Made by a program: the position numbers and the translations under genes. From Candidatus Nitricoxidireducens bremensis (lineage in GTDB: Bacteria; Pseudomonadota; Gammaproteobacteria; Burkholderiales; Rhodocyclaceae), in the NCBI GenBank assembly GCA_030247725.1, contig JAOTRT010000008.1, forward strand, positions 122,127 through 186,126: a stretch of 64,000 bases of DNA, read 5' to 3'. Positions 9,227 to 18,212 of the stretch are shown one piece after another (positions within the stretch are counted from its first letter, which is position 1; every line of letters begins with the position of its first letter). The notes under the pieces were generated by a model. The model was not told the DNA's origin. It worked only from the letters and a program-made list of their open reading frames with translations, and searched no databases.

Positions 9227-11938
9227 CTAGTTGAGCACCAGCACCCCGCGCTTGAGACCGGAGTCGTCCGGGTGGGGCGAGAGCACGAAGCCCAGGCTCT
9301 GGACGAAGGCCAGCATGCGCGTGTTCTCGGCGAGGAAGTCGCCGTTCATGTACTTGAGGCCGCGGCTCCTGGCGGTGTCGATGATGACGCCCATCAGGCG
9401 GCGCGCCAGGCCCTTGCCCTGCCAGTCGTCGGCGACGACGATGGCGAACTCGCAGGATTCGCCGTCCGGGTTGGTGGCGTAGCGGGCGACGCCCACTTCC
9501 AGCGGCTCGCCGCCCACCGATTCCTCGCTGCCGACGGTGGCGACGAAGGCCATCTCCCGGTCGTAGTCGATCTGGGTCAGGCGCGTGAGCTGGGCCTGGG
9601 AGAGTTCGCGGATGGTGTTCATGAAGCGGAAGTACTTGGTCTCCGGCGACAGGCGCTTGACGAACTCCTGCTCCATGTCGGCGTCTTCGGGCTTGATCGG
9701 CCGGATCGTCACCGTCCTGCCGTCGGGCGTCTGGTAGCTCGTGGTCTTGTGGGACGGGTAGGGATGGATCGCCATGTGGTCGTAGCGGCCGGCCGTGAGG
9801 GCCAGGTTGGCGATGGAGATGCATGCATCGACGGCGACGGCGCCCTGCTCGTCCACGATGAGCGGGTTGATGTCCATTTCCTGTATCCACGGCAGTTCGC
9901 AGACCATTTCCGAGACGCGCAGCAGCACGGCTTCCAGGGCTTCCATGCTGACTGGCGGCATGTTGCGGAATTCGCCGAGGCGGGCCGAGGTGCGCGTCGA
10001 GGCCAGCATGTCGGCGACGAGGAAGCGGTTGAGCGGTGGCAGGGCGACGGCCCGGTCCTTGCCGTGGGTTTCGGTGCCGACGCCGCCGGGGCCGAAGACG
10101 ATGGTGGGGCCGAAGATTTCGTCGCGCACCATGCCGACGATGAGCTCGCGGCCGTTGGCCTTCTGGATCATCGGTTCGATGGCGACGCCGTGGATGATGG
10201 CGTCGGGGCGGTTCTTCTTCACTTCCTCGATGATCTCGGGGTAGGCGTCGCGCACCGCGGCCAGGGAATTGAGGTTGAGGCGCACGCCGCCCGAGTCGGT
10301 CTTGTGGGTGATGTTGGGCGCATCGATCTTCATCACCACCGGCAGGCCGATCTCCTCGGCCAGCACCATGGCCTCGGAGGGCGAGCGCGCCACCACGGTC
10401 TGGGCGATGGGAATGCGGAAGGCCGCCAGCAGGGCCTTGGACTCCATCTCGTTGAGGGTCTTGCGGCCTTCGGCGAGGGCCGTTTCGATGACCAGGCGCG
10501 CGCTCTCCAGGCGCGGCGGCACGTGGTCGGCGATGGCGGCCGGCGTCTGCATCAGCAGCTGCTGGTTGCGGTAGTAGGCCGAGATGTGGGAGAAGAGTTC
10601 GACGGCCGGCTCCGGCGTGCGGAAGCTGGGAACGCCGGCACCCTTGAACAGCAGGCGCGCCTCGCGCACCTGTTCCTCGCCCATCCAGCAGGTGACGATG
10701 GGCTTGTCCGACTTGCCGGCGGTTTCGATCACCGTGCGGGCGGCCTGGGTCGGGTCGGTCATGGCCTGGGGCGTCAGGATGGTGAGCACGCCGTCCACCT
10801 GGGGGTCTTCCAGGCAGGCTTCCAGGGCGGCGGCGTAGCGGGCCGGGTCGGCGTCGCCGACGATGTCCAGCGGGTTGGTCTTGGACCAGGTGGGCGGCAG
10901 GGCCTCGGTGAGCTTGACGACCGTGGCCGGCGAGAGCTTGGCGAGGGGAATGCCGATGTCGGCGGCGTGGTCGGCGGCCATGACGCCGGGGCCGCCGCCG
11001 TTGGTGATGATGGCGAGGCGGTTGCCGCGCGGGCGGAAATGGGAGAACAGGGCCGAGGCGGCGGCGTACATCTGGCCGACGGAGCCCAGGCGCACCACGC
11101 CGGCGCGGCGCACCGCCGCGTCGAAGACGTCGTCGGCGCCGACCAGGGCGCCCGTGTGGGAGAGGGCGGCCTGTTCGCCGGCCGGGTGGCGGCCCACCTT
11201 GATGAGCAGCACCGGCTTGCAGCGCGCAGCGGCGCGCAGGGCGCTCATGAAGCGGCGGGCGTTCTTGATGCCCTCGATGTAGAGGAAGATGTTCTCGGTG
11301 CGCGGGTCGGCCACCATGTAGTCGAGGACTTCGCCGAAGTCCACGTCGCTCTCGGCGCCGAGGGAGACCACGGTGGAGAAGCCCACGTTGTTGGGCAGGG
11401 CCCAGTCGAGGATGGCGGTGCACAGGGCGCCGGACTGGGAGATCAGGCCCAGGGTGCCGGGCACGGCGTTGCCGTGGGCGAAGGTCAGGTTCACGCCGCT
11501 GGTGGGGCGCATGATGCCCAGGCAGTTGGGGCCCAGCAGGCGCATGCGGTAGCGGCGGGCGCTTTCGACCGCCGCCCGTTCCAGGGAGGCGCCGCGGGGG
11601 CCGGCCTCGGTGAAGCCGCCCGAGATGACGATGGCGTTACGGCAGCCGGCGCGCCCGCAGGCGTCCACGATGGCGGGTACCGTCTGGGCCTTGGTGCAGA
11701 TGACGGCGAGGTCGAGCCGGTGGGGGATGCTTTCGACCGAGTCGTAGCTGGGCTGGCCGAAGACCGTGTCGTGGCGGGGGTTGACGAAGAACAGCTTGCC
11801 CTTGTAGCCGGCGTCCAGGTTGTCCAGCATGTTGCGCGCGAGCGTGGCGCCGATGGAGCCGGGGGTTTCGGAGGCGCCGATGATGGCCACCGATTTGGGT
11901 TCGAACAGGGGGGTCAGGTAGTGCTGTTCGTAGTGCAT
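9227..11938 (-). CDS. Acetate-CoA ligase (ADP-forming)-like / GNAT protein acetyltransferase fusion (Pat/PatZ type)
   Basis: The 903-residue protein joins an NDP-forming acyl-CoA synthetase region (residues 1-~690) to a C-terminal GNAT domain (~735-903). The first part begins with a CoA-binding Rossmann segment (SVAIIGASETPGSIG), continues through a succinyl-CoA-ligase-like domain containing SHTGALVG, and includes an ATP-grasp region (GLPVVMKIDAPNITHKTDSGGV). The GNAT domain shows the acetyl-CoA loop DDWQGKGLARRL. This architecture is that of Salmonella Pat and E. coli PatZ/YfiQ, which acetylate lysines of acetyl-CoA synthetase and other enzymes. In Pat the synthetase part is regulatory; whether the His here is catalytic is unknown. 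A palindrome lies about 20 bp upstream of the ATG. Confidence 0.9.
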   Translation of the reverse strand: MHYEQHYLTPLFEPKSVAIIGASETPGSIGATLARNMLDNLDAGYKGKLFFVNPRHDTVFGQPSYDSVESIPHRLDLAVICTKAQTVPAIVDACGRAGCRNAIVISGGFTEAGPRGASLERAAVESARRYRMRLLGPNCLGIMRPTSGVNLTFAHGNAVPGTLGLISQSGALCTAILDWALPNNVGFSTVVSLGAESDVDFGEVLDYMVADPRTENIFLYIEGIKNARRFMSALRAAARCKPVLLIKVGRHPAGEQAALSHTGALVGADDVFDAAVRRAGVVRLGSVGQMYAAASALFSHFRPRGNRLAIITNGGGPGVMAADHAADIGIPLAKLSPATVVKLTEALPPTWSKTNPLDIVGDADPARYAAALEACLEDPQVDGVLTILTPQAMTDPTQAARTVIETAGKSDKPIVTCWMGEEQVREARLLFKGAGVPSFRTPEPAVELFSHISAYYRNQQLLMQTPAAIADHVPPRLESARLVIETALAEGRKTLNEMESKALLAAFRIPIAQTVVARSPSEAMVLAEEIGLPVVMKIDAPNITHKTDSGGVRLNLNSLAAVRDAYPEIIEEVKKNRPDAIIHGVAIEPMIQKANGRELIVGMVRDEIFGPTIVFGPGGVGTETHGKDRAVALPPLNRFLVADMLASTRTSARLGEFRNMPPVSMEALEAVLLRVSEMVCELPWIQEMDINPLIVDEQGAVAVDACISIANLALTAGRYDHMAIHPYPSHKTTSYQTPDGRTVTIRPIKPEDADMEQEFVKRLSPETKYFRFMNTIRELSQAQLTRLTQIDYDREMAFVATVGSEESVGGEPLEVGVARYATNPDGESCEFAIVVADDWQGKGLARRLMGVIIDTARSRGLKYMNGDFLAENTRMLAFVQSLGFVLSPHPDDSGLKRGVLVLN

Positions 11939-11957
11939 TTCGCACCTCTGTTATTGG

Positions 11958-11978
11958 CTTTGCTGCAATGCAACAAAG
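11958..11978. promoter_or_regulatory. 21-bp palindromic operator candidate upstream of pat
   Basis: The arms CTTTGCTGCA and TGCAACAAAG surround a single A and match at nine of ten positions, with the TGCA-A-TGCA core perfect. It sits between the pat start (11938) and the upstream kinase stop (12003), where a repressor or activator of pat could bind. The TGC/GCA symmetry recalls operators of regulators such as PhaR, but I cannot assign the protein. Confidence 0.45.
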
Positions 11979-12002
11979 GATAGCACAAACGTAAGAGCGG
12001 CG

Positions 12003-13511
12003 TTAGCCCGGCGGCAGGGTGAAATGGAACTTCGCGCCCTGGTCCGGGGCCGATTCCGCCCACAGGCGGCCCCCGTGGCGCTCGATGACGCGGGCGACGA
12101 TGGCCAGGCCGATGCCGGTGCCGGCGAAGCGGCTCGGATGGTGCAGGCGCTGGAAGGGCTTGAACAGCTTGTCCACATAGGTCATGTCGAAGCCGGCGCC
12201 GTTGTCGGCGAGGTGGAAGATCGTCTCGCCGTTCTCGATGCGGCAGCCGAACTCGATGCGGGCCGGGTCGCGCTCGGCGCTGAATTTCCAGGCGTTGCGC
12301 ACCAGGTTCTCGATGACGTGGCCGATCAGCACCGGGTCGGCCGAGGCGGTGGCCTCGGCGGCGATGTCCCAGTCGACGCGGCGCTCCGGCTCCTGTTCCT
12401 CCAGTTCCTGGCGCAGGGCGGCCACCCGGGCCGACAGGTCCACCGGTTCCCGGGCCACTTCGTGGCGGCTGACGCGGGCCAGGTCCAGCAGGTCGTCGAT
12501 GAGTTCGCCGAGGCGCTGGCTGGCGCCCCGGATGCGGCCCAGATAGGTGTGGCCGTCGGGCCCGATCCGGTCGCCGCATTCCTCCAGCAGCAGGTGGGAA
12601 AAGCCGTCGATGGCGCGCAGGGGGCCGCGCAGGTCGTGGGCCACCGAATAGCTGAAGGCCTCCAGTTCCCGGTTGCGGGATTCGAGTTCGGCGGTGCGCT
12701 GGCGCACCCTTTCCTCCAGGCTGGCGTTGAGGGTGTTCACGAGGTTTTCGGCCGTCTTGCGGCCGGTGATGTCCACGCCGAGGCCCGCCAGGACCGGCTC
12801 GTCCCCCGCGTCGATGCGCACGCCGCTGAAGAAATAGTCGATGGAGCGGCCGTCCCGGGTCACCAGGGCGGCCTCCACCTCGAAGGCGCCGCGCTCGAAG
12901 ACGTAGCCGATGGCGGTGGCGACGATGTCCTTCTCGTCCCCTGCGAAGAGGTCGAGGGGGTGGAGCTCGGCGATCTCCTCGCGGCTGTAGTCGGTGACGC
13001 GCTCGAAGTTCCGGTTCCAGCGCAGGTAGCGGCCGTCCGGGCTGATGAGATAGAAGATGCCGGGCAGGGAATCCAGCAGTTCGGCGCTGAACGCCTGCTC
13101 GCTACGCAGGGCGTCGCCGGTGCGGACTTCGTGGGTGACGTCCCGGTAGGTGGTGACGAAGCCGCCGCCGGCCACCGGCGTGCCGCGGATTTCCAGCACG
13201 GTGCCGTCGGGGCGGGTGCGCCTGAACTCGTGGGGCTCGCAGCGGTGCGCCGCCTCGATGCGCTCCCGCACCTGGGCCTCCGGGTCGCCGGGACCGTACT
13301 CGCCGCGCTCGGCGTTGTAGCGAATGAAGTCGCCGAAGGAAGGCCACTGCTCGGCGCGCTCGGCGGGAAAATCGAGCAGTTCGAGGAAGCGGCGGTTGTA
13401 GGCGACGACGCCAAGGTCCGCGTCGACGATGCTGACGCCTTCGCCGACCTGTTCCAGGGCGGCAAGCAGGTACGTGGCTTGCCGCGGGGAATCCGCGGGG
13501 ATGCGCAGCAC
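12003..13511 (-). CDS. Cytosolic PAS-PAS sensor histidine kinase
   Basis: The 502-residue kinase has two N-terminal PAS domains (about residues 15-130, a PAS-7-like type starting LEQVGEGVSIVDADLGVVAYNRRF, and 140-255). A coiled coil follows (LNASLEERVRQRTAELESRNREL), then a HisKA domain with phospho-acceptor His in SYSVAHDLRGPLRAI, and a HATPase with N box (HVIENLVRNAWKF), DNGAGFD and GTGIGLAI. No membrane helix is visible, so it should sense a cytosolic cue. The H-box variant HDLRGPLR is common in phytochrome-like kinases. It starts with GTG four bases after the stop of the cyclase-hemerythrin gene, so the two are probably cotranscribed. No response regulator is adjacent. Confidence 0.9.
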   Translation of the reverse strand: MLRIPADSPRQATYLLAALEQVGEGVSIVDADLGVVAYNRRFLELLDFPAERAEQWPSFGDFIRYNAERGEYGPGDPEAQVRERIEAAHRCEPHEFRRTRPDGTVLEIRGTPVAGGGFVTTYRDVTHEVRTGDALRSEQAFSAELLDSLPGIFYLISPDGRYLRWNRNFERVTDYSREEIAELHPLDLFAGDEKDIVATAIGYVFERGAFEVEAALVTRDGRSIDYFFSGVRIDAGDEPVLAGLGVDITGRKTAENLVNTLNASLEERVRQRTAELESRNRELEAFSYSVAHDLRGPLRAIDGFSHLLLEECGDRIGPDGHTYLGRIRGASQRLGELIDDLLDLARVSRHEVAREPVDLSARVAALRQELEEQEPERRVDWDIAAEATASADPVLIGHVIENLVRNAWKFSAERDPARIEFGCRIENGETIFHLADNGAGFDMTYVDKLFKPFQRLHHPSRFAGTGIGLAIVARVIERHGGRLWAESAPDQGAKFHFTLPPG

Positions 13512-13515
13512 GGTG

Positions 13516-14862
13516 CTAGGCGACCTCCGATCCGCGGCGCAGCAGGAAGTTGGCGAGGGCCTTCTCGGCCTTCAGGCTGTGGTCGATCACCCAGTCGGCG
13601 ACGAAGCGCTGGCAGCTGAAGGCCAGGTAGCGGCGGTCGTCGTTGCCGGCATCGCAGGCGGTCACGAACTGGTGGTAGAACTGGCGCATGCGGCGGTGTT
13701 CGCGGGAATGCTCGACGCGAGCGATGAAGCCGGCGTCGTTCATGAGGTTCTCCTCGGCCTCGAAGTGGGTGTCGAGGGCCTCGCCGAGGGCGGCGATGTC
13801 GGCGCCGGCATCCGCCGGGCCCTGGGCGAGAAGCTTCTCCACCAGGGCGTTGGCGCGGGCGAGGATGTTGCGATGGTCGCGGTCGATGTCGGCGACGCCA
13901 TTGGCGTACTCGTCGCACCAGGGGCGAAGGATGTCGGCGACGTCAGTGGCCGGGTGGGTGCAGCGCTCCAGGTAGAGGCGCGCCGGGCGGTCGTCGGGCA
14001 CCGTGTTGACGCACTCCTGCAGCAGGTTGCGGGCGTCGTCGATATGGCCGAAATGGAAGCAGGCGAGGGCGGTTTCGAACTGGCGGCGCGTCTTGCGCTT
14101 CTGGGTGCGCAGGGCCGGCGGGTCGGCGTCGAAGACCTCGTAGATCGACTGGATCTCCTGCTTGCCGCGCACCTGGCGCCGGTCGAGGAAGCGGATGCCG
14201 AAGGGGGCCGGGTCGTTGAGGCTCAGCAGGGTGTGTTCGCTGATGAGCAGGGAGATGTCCCATTCCCGCGTGATGCGCTCCAGGCGGGCGGCCAGGTTCA
14301 CCGCGTCGCCGATGACGGTGACGTCCATGCGCGAGGCCGAACCGACCGTGCCGAGCATGACGACGCCGGAATTGACGCCGATGCCGATGCGGATCGGTAC
14401 GTAGCCGGCGCGGTGGCGGCCGGCGTTGTAGATGTCGAGGGAATTGAGGATGGAGATGGCGCCGCGCAGGGCGTCGTCGGCCGAGGCCGGGAAGAGGGCG
14501 AGGATGGCGTCGCCCACGTACTTGTCGATGACGCCGCCGTTGGCCGCGATGGCCGGCTGCATCTGGGACAGGTAGGAGTTCAGGAAGTTGAAGTTCTCCT
14601 GGGGCGAGATGGATTCCGACAGGCCGGTGAAATCGCAGATGTCGGCGAACAGGATGGTCATGGGCTGTTCGACCTGGTCGCCGAGGCGCACCTCGCGGAT
14701 GTCCTCGAATCCCATGAGTTGCAGGAACTGGCGCGGCACGAAGCGTTCGAACGCATCCTCGACGCTCTTCAGCCGCTCTAGCGTCGCCTCGTGCGCGGTG
14801 ACCTCGTCCAGCAGGGTTCGTCGCTGGGTCGATGATCCGGGGGTGTCTGGCCGGGAAGTCAT
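13516..14862 (-). CDS. Class III adenylate cyclase fused to a C-terminal hemerythrin domain
   Basis: The 448-residue protein has a class III cyclase domain (~65-245) and a bacteriohemerythrin domain (~312-440). Cyclase residues are present: metal Asp74 (FADICDF) and Asp118 (KYVGDAILALF), Lys114 and Thr182 in the adenine-selecting positions (Lys/Thr, class IIIb-like), Asn189 and Arg193 (VNLAARLE). A helical linker with TPR-like text (FETALACFHFGHIDDARNLLQECV) joins the halves. The di-iron ligands are His330, His366, Glu370, His385, His389 and His428, with Glu433 where Asp is usual. I infer a cyclase controlled by O2 or redox through a di-iron site. The start is ATG 14862; an in-frame ATG at 14898 would add 12 residues. 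First gene of a two-gene operon with the PAS kinase. Confidence 0.87.
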   Translation of the reverse strand: MTSRPDTPGSSTQRRTLLDEVTAHEATLERLKSVEDAFERFVPRQFLQLMGFEDIREVRLGDQVEQPMTILFADICDFTGLSESISPQENFNFLNSYLSQMQPAIAANGGVIDKYVGDAILALFPASADDALRGAISILNSLDIYNAGRHRAGYVPIRIGIGVNSGVVMLGTVGSASRMDVTVIGDAVNLAARLERITREWDISLLISEHTLLSLNDPAPFGIRFLDRRQVRGKQEIQSIYEVFDADPPALRTQKRKTRRQFETALACFHFGHIDDARNLLQECVNTVPDDRPARLYLERCTHPATDVADILRPWCDEYANGVADIDRDHRNILARANALVEKLLAQGPADAGADIAALGEALDTHFEAEENLMNDAGFIARVEHSREHRRMRQFYHQFVTACDAGNDDRRYLAFSCQRFVADWVIDHSLKAEKALANFLLRRGSEVA

Positions 14863-14921
14863 GGGGGTGCCGGGTTTTTTTCCAAGTAAAATCATACCCG
14901 AATGAATTCGCTCCCGCTCCC

Positions 14922-15470
14922 ATGATTGAAGGCCCATCCCCCTGGGTGGCCCGCTTCGCGCCCCTGATCCCGGCCGGCGGCAAGGTACTGGACCTGGCCT
15001 GCGGCAAGGGACGCCATGCCCGCTTCCTGGCCGCTGCGGGATATGCCGTGGAAGCGGTGGACCGGGACGGCGACGCCCTGGCGACCCTGGCGGGCGTGGC
15101 CGGCGTGACGACGCGGCAGGCCGACCTGGAGGGCGGGCCCTGGCCCTACTTCGGCGTCACCTTCGACGGCGTCGTCGTCACCAACTACCTGCACCGGCCG
15201 CTGCTGCCCAACCTGTTCAACGTCCTGGGCGCCGGCGGCGTGCTCATCTACGAGACCTTCATGGTGGGCAACGAGCGCTTCGGCAAGCCGACCGATCCCG
15301 CCTATCTGTTGCGGGCCGGCGAGTTGCTGGAGCTGGTGCGCAAACGCTTCAACGTCGTCGCCTTCGAGCAGGGCATCGTGGACCAGCCTCGTGCCGCGGC
15401 GATCCAGCGCATCTGCGTGCGCCGGGGCGTGGACTTCAGCCTGCCAGGATCGCCGCTGCCAGGCGCCTGA
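14922..15470 (+). CDS. TehB-like class I SAM-dependent methyltransferase
   Basis: The 182-residue protein shows the SAM-binding motif I (VLDLACGKGRHARFLAAAGY, near residues 24-43) and the acidic residue after strand 2 (VEAVDRDGDAL). The post-motif GVVVTNYLHRPLLPNLFNVLGAGGVLIYETF is typical of small TehB/UbiE-like enzymes. The substrate is not evident; relatives are often annotated as tellurite-resistance or thiopurine methyltransferases without proof. ATG 14922 is chosen because methyltransferase homology starts there, although the frame is open upstream. Its 3' end overlaps mnmH tail-to-tail by 35 bp. Confidence 0.8.
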   Translation: MIEGPSPWVARFAPLIPAGGKVLDLACGKGRHARFLAAAGYAVEAVDRDGDALATLAGVAGVTTRQADLEGGPWPYFGVTFDGVVVTNYLHRPLLPNLFNVLGAGGVLIYETFMVGNERFGKPTDPAYLLRAGELLELVRKRFNVVAFEQGIVDQPRAAAIQRICVRRGVDFSLPGSPLPGA

Positions 15471-16491
15471 TGCCTTGCGGCGAGAGGTCGTCCGTCGCGT
15501 AACTGGCAGCGGCGCCGTAGTCGGCGTAGTTCTTGGCCTGGGAGCGCTGGTAGAGCGGGTCGTAATGCTTCTCCAGCAGTTCCCTCACCAGGGTCCGGAA
15601 GTCGCCGGCGGCGACGAGGTCCAGCCAGGCGGTTATGGTCTGGCTGCCCTGGATTTCCCGCAGATGCCCGAGCTTCTCGGCCAAGGGCGCGGGATTTGCC
15701 AGGAAGTAGTCGTAGTCCCGCAGCAGGAAATCCACCCGCGCCGACAGGCTCGCCTCGATGCGGACGCAGGGGGCCGCGCGGATGGCGGTGATCATGGCTT
15801 CGGGCAGGTGCAGTACGCCGATGCGGCGGCTTTCGGCCTCGGCGAAGACGGGCCGCTCCGGGTCGAAGCCCGCCAGGGCGGCGTGAAGCTGGGACTCGAA
15901 GAGGCGCTGGGAAGGCTGCGGGGCGTCCGGCAGGTTGCCGAGGACGGAACCCTTGTGGGCCGCCAGTTCCTCCAGGTGCAGCACCTGGGCCCCTTCGGCG
16001 GCCAGGGCTTCGAGGATGCGGCTCTTGGCGCTGCCGGTGGCACCGGAGACGACACGGAAGCGGTAGCGGCCGGGCAGGCTTTCCAGTTCGTCCATCACCC
16101 GGCGGCGCCAGGCCTTGTAGCCGCCTTCGAGGCGGTGGGCGTCCCAGCCGATTTCCCGCAGGATGTGGGTGAAGGCGCCGCTGCGCTTGCCGCCGCGCCA
16201 GCAGTAGACGAGGGGCCGCCAGGACTTGGGCTGATGGAGAAAGCGCTCCTCGATGTGGCGGGCGATGTTCTTCGCCACCAGGGCGGCGCCGATCTTCTTG
16301 GCCTCGAAGGGCGATACCTGCTTGTAGAGGGTGCCGACCCGCGCCCGCTCCTCGTCGGAAAGCACCGGGCAGGAGACGGCGCCGGGCAGGTGGTCGTCGG
16401 CGTATTCGCCGGGGGAGCGGGCGTCGATGATGTCGTCGAACTCACCGAGTTGTGCTACCGTTGCCAGCCCCTTGGGCAGCCTTTCCGACAT
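15436..16491 (-). CDS. mnmH: tRNA 2-selenouridine synthase
   Basis: This 351-residue MnmH (SelU/YbbB) replaces the 2-thio group of wobble uridine in Lys, Glu and Gln tRNAs with selenium, using selenophosphate. It has an N-terminal rhodanese domain with catalytic Cys97 in LVYCWRGGKRSG and a P-loop domain with GATGSAKSR at about 150-158. Length matches E. coli YbbB (364). The start is ATG 16491; longer open frame upstream would run into selD. It is divergent from selD, the enzyme that makes its selenium donor, with an 85-bp spacer that likely holds both promoters. Confidence 0.96.
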   Translation of the reverse strand: MSERLPKGLATVAQLGEFDDIIDARSPGEYADDHLPGAVSCPVLSDEERARVGTLYKQVSPFEAKKIGAALVAKNIARHIEERFLHQPKSWRPLVYCWRGGKRSGAFTHILREIGWDAHRLEGGYKAWRRRVMDELESLPGRYRFRVVSGATGSAKSRILEALAAEGAQVLHLEELAAHKGSVLGNLPDAPQPSQRLFESQLHAALAGFDPERPVFAEAESRRIGVLHLPEAMITAIRAAPCVRIEASLSARVDFLLRDYDYFLANPAPLAEKLGHLREIQGSQTITAWLDLVAAGDFRTLVRELLEKHYDPLYQRSQAKNYADYGAAASYATDDLSPQGIRRLAAAILAG

Positions 16492-16576
16492 GGGTTTTCC
16501 GATAAGGACAGACAGGCCCGCAATTTTAGCGCCGATGCCGCCCGTGCCGCGGACGGCCCCGCAAAGACCCGTTCCG

Positions 16577-17614
16577 ATGACTGAAAAAATCAAGCTGACA
16601 CAGTTTTCCCACGGCGGCGGCTGCGGCTGCAAGATCGCACCGGCCGTGCTGTCCCGCATCATCTCCGAATCTGCCCTCAAGACCATCCCGCCCGAGCTGA
16701 TGGTGGGCATCGAGACCTCCGACGACGCCGCGGTCTATCGGCTCAACGACGAACAGGCCATCGTCGCGACGACGGACTTCTTCACGCCCATCGTGGACGA
16801 TCCGCGCGACTTCGGTCGCATCGCCGCCACCAACGCCCTCTCCGACGTCTATGCCATGGGCGGCAAGCCCATCTTCGCCCTGGCGGTGGTCGGCATGCCG
16901 CTGGACAAGCTGCCCGAGACGGTTATCCGCGACATCCTCGCCGGCGGCGAATCCATCTGCGCCGAGGCGGGCATCCCCATCGCCGGCGGCCATTCCATCG
17001 ACGTGCTGGAGCCCATCTACGGCCTCGTCGGCCTGGGTGTCGTCCATCCCGAGCGCGTCAAGCGCAACAGCGGCGCCCGGGACGGCGACGTGCTGATCCT
17101 CGGCAAGCCGCTCGGCATCGGCGTCTTCTCGGCAGCCTTGAAGAAGGGCCTGCTGTCGGTGGCCGGCTACGGCGAGATGATGCGTTGGACCACCAAGCTC
17201 AACGTCACCGGCGCCCGGCTGTCCCAGATGGATGGTGTCCATGCGGTGACCGATGTCACGGGCTTCGGTCTCGCCGGCCACCTGCTGGAGATCTGCCGCG
17301 GCTCGAAGCTGGCGGCCACCGTCGAATTCGACCGCTTGCCCCTGCTCGACGAAGCGGTAACGCATGTGAAGGCCGGTATCGCCACTGGGGCCTCCACGCG
17401 CAACTGGGCGGGCTACGGCCAAGAAGTCACGATCGGCGGCGAGGAATGGCGGCAGAAGATGGTGACCGATCCCCAGACCAGCGGCGGTCTGCTGGTGGCC
17501 TGCGCGCCCGAGTGCGCCGACGAAGTGCTGGCGGCCTTCCGGGCCGACGGTTTCGACCGCGCCGCGGTGGTCGGCCGCCTGGGCGCCGGCACGCCGCGGG
17601 TGACGGTTATCTGA
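16577..17614 (+). CDS. selD: Selenophosphate synthase (selenide, water dikinase)
   Basis: This 345-residue SelD makes selenophosphate from selenide and ATP. The N-terminal glycine-rich loop has Cys16, Cys18 and Lys19 (GGGCGCKIAP), the catalytic residues, with Cys and not selenocysteine at the key position. The AIRS-type core follows (TTDFFTPIVDDPRDFGRIAATNALSDVYAMGG) and later VTDVTGFGLAGHLLE and TDPQTSGGLL. ATG 16577 matches the E. coli N-terminus. It is paired divergently with mnmH. No selA, selB or selC was seen in this window, so selenium use for tRNA is the only route supported here. It ends 8 bp inside the convergent tesA gene. Confidence 0.97.
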   Translation: MTEKIKLTQFSHGGGCGCKIAPAVLSRIISESALKTIPPELMVGIETSDDAAVYRLNDEQAIVATTDFFTPIVDDPRDFGRIAATNALSDVYAMGGKPIFALAVVGMPLDKLPETVIRDILAGGESICAEAGIPIAGGHSIDVLEPIYGLVGLGVVHPERVKRNSGARDGDVLILGKPLGIGVFSAALKKGLLSVAGYGEMMRWTTKLNVTGARLSQMDGVHAVTDVTGFGLAGHLLEICRGSKLAATVEFDRLPLLDEAVTHVKAGIATGASTRNWAGYGQEVTIGGEEWRQKMVTDPQTSGGLLVACAPECADEVLAAFRADGFDRAAVVGRLGAGTPRVTVI

Positions 17615-18212
17615 GCAGGGGCCGGAGGGCTTTCCAGACGTGGTCGAGAATCTTCGGCTGGACCGCGGCGACGGGATGCAGGCCGTCGGCCTGGTAGGCC
17701 GCGCCGTCCAGGGCAATGGGCTCCAGCAGGAAGGGCAGCAGGGCCGTCTTCTCCTTCCGGGCCAGGTTGCGGAAAGTGTCCTCGAAACGGGCCGTATAGT
17801 CGGGCCCGTAGTTGGGCGGCAGGCGGATGCCTACCAGCAGCACGCGGGCCTTGGCGGTTTGCGCGGACCGGATCATGGCAGCCAGATTGTCGCGCATCTG
17901 GTCCAGGGGCAGGCCCCGCAGGCCGTCGTTGGCGCCCAGGGCGATGACGACGACGGCGGGCTTGAAACGCTCCAGCGCCGCGGGCAGGCGGCTACGGCCG
18001 CCGGCGGTGGTCTCGCCGCTGATGCTGGCGTTGGTCACTGAATAGGGCAGTTTCTCGGCTTCCAGGCGTTTCGACAAGAGGGTCGGCCAGCTGTCCTCGA
18101 CGCGGATGCCGAAGCCGGCGGAGAGGCTGTCGCCGAAGACCAGCACGGTTTGGGCGGCGTGGCCGGCGACGGCGTGGAAAAGCAGGGCGAACAGGATCAG
18201 GATACGGAACAT
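17607..18212 (-). CDS. tesA: TesA-type GDSL esterase / acyl-CoA thioesterase I / lysophospholipase
   Basis: The 201-residue protein has a signal peptide (residues 1-19, ending VAGHAA) and the SGNH-hydrolase blocks: catalytic Ser29 in VFGDSLSAGFG, oxyanion Gly in SISGETTAGG, Asn in LGANDGLRG, and Asp-His in YQADGLHPVA. The length and periplasmic signal match E. coli TesA, a multifunctional thioesterase, esterase and lysophospholipase. Its ATG shares the tetranucleotide CATG with the ATG of the divergent YbbA-like gene. The tesA/ybbA divergent pair is also found in E. coli, which supports both calls. Confidence 0.92.
   Translation of the reverse strand: MFRILILFALLFHAVAGHAAQTVLVFGDSLSAGFGIRVEDSWPTLLSKRLEAEKLPYSVTNASISGETTAGGRSRLPAALERFKPAVVVIALGANDGLRGLPLDQMRDNLAAMIRSAQTAKARVLLVGIRLPPNYGPDYTARFEDTFRNLARKEKTALLPFLLEPIALDGAAYQADGLHPVAAVQPKILDHVWKALRPLLR

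Noticed and set aside
9080..11983. 967-codon plus-strand open frame
   Set aside because: It is the antisense shadow of the pat gene; its translation is low-complexity Gly/Ala/His/Arg text typical of GC-rich reverse frames.
16620..16632. Selenocysteine in SelD
   Set aside because: The codons at the active site are TGC (Cys), not TGA.
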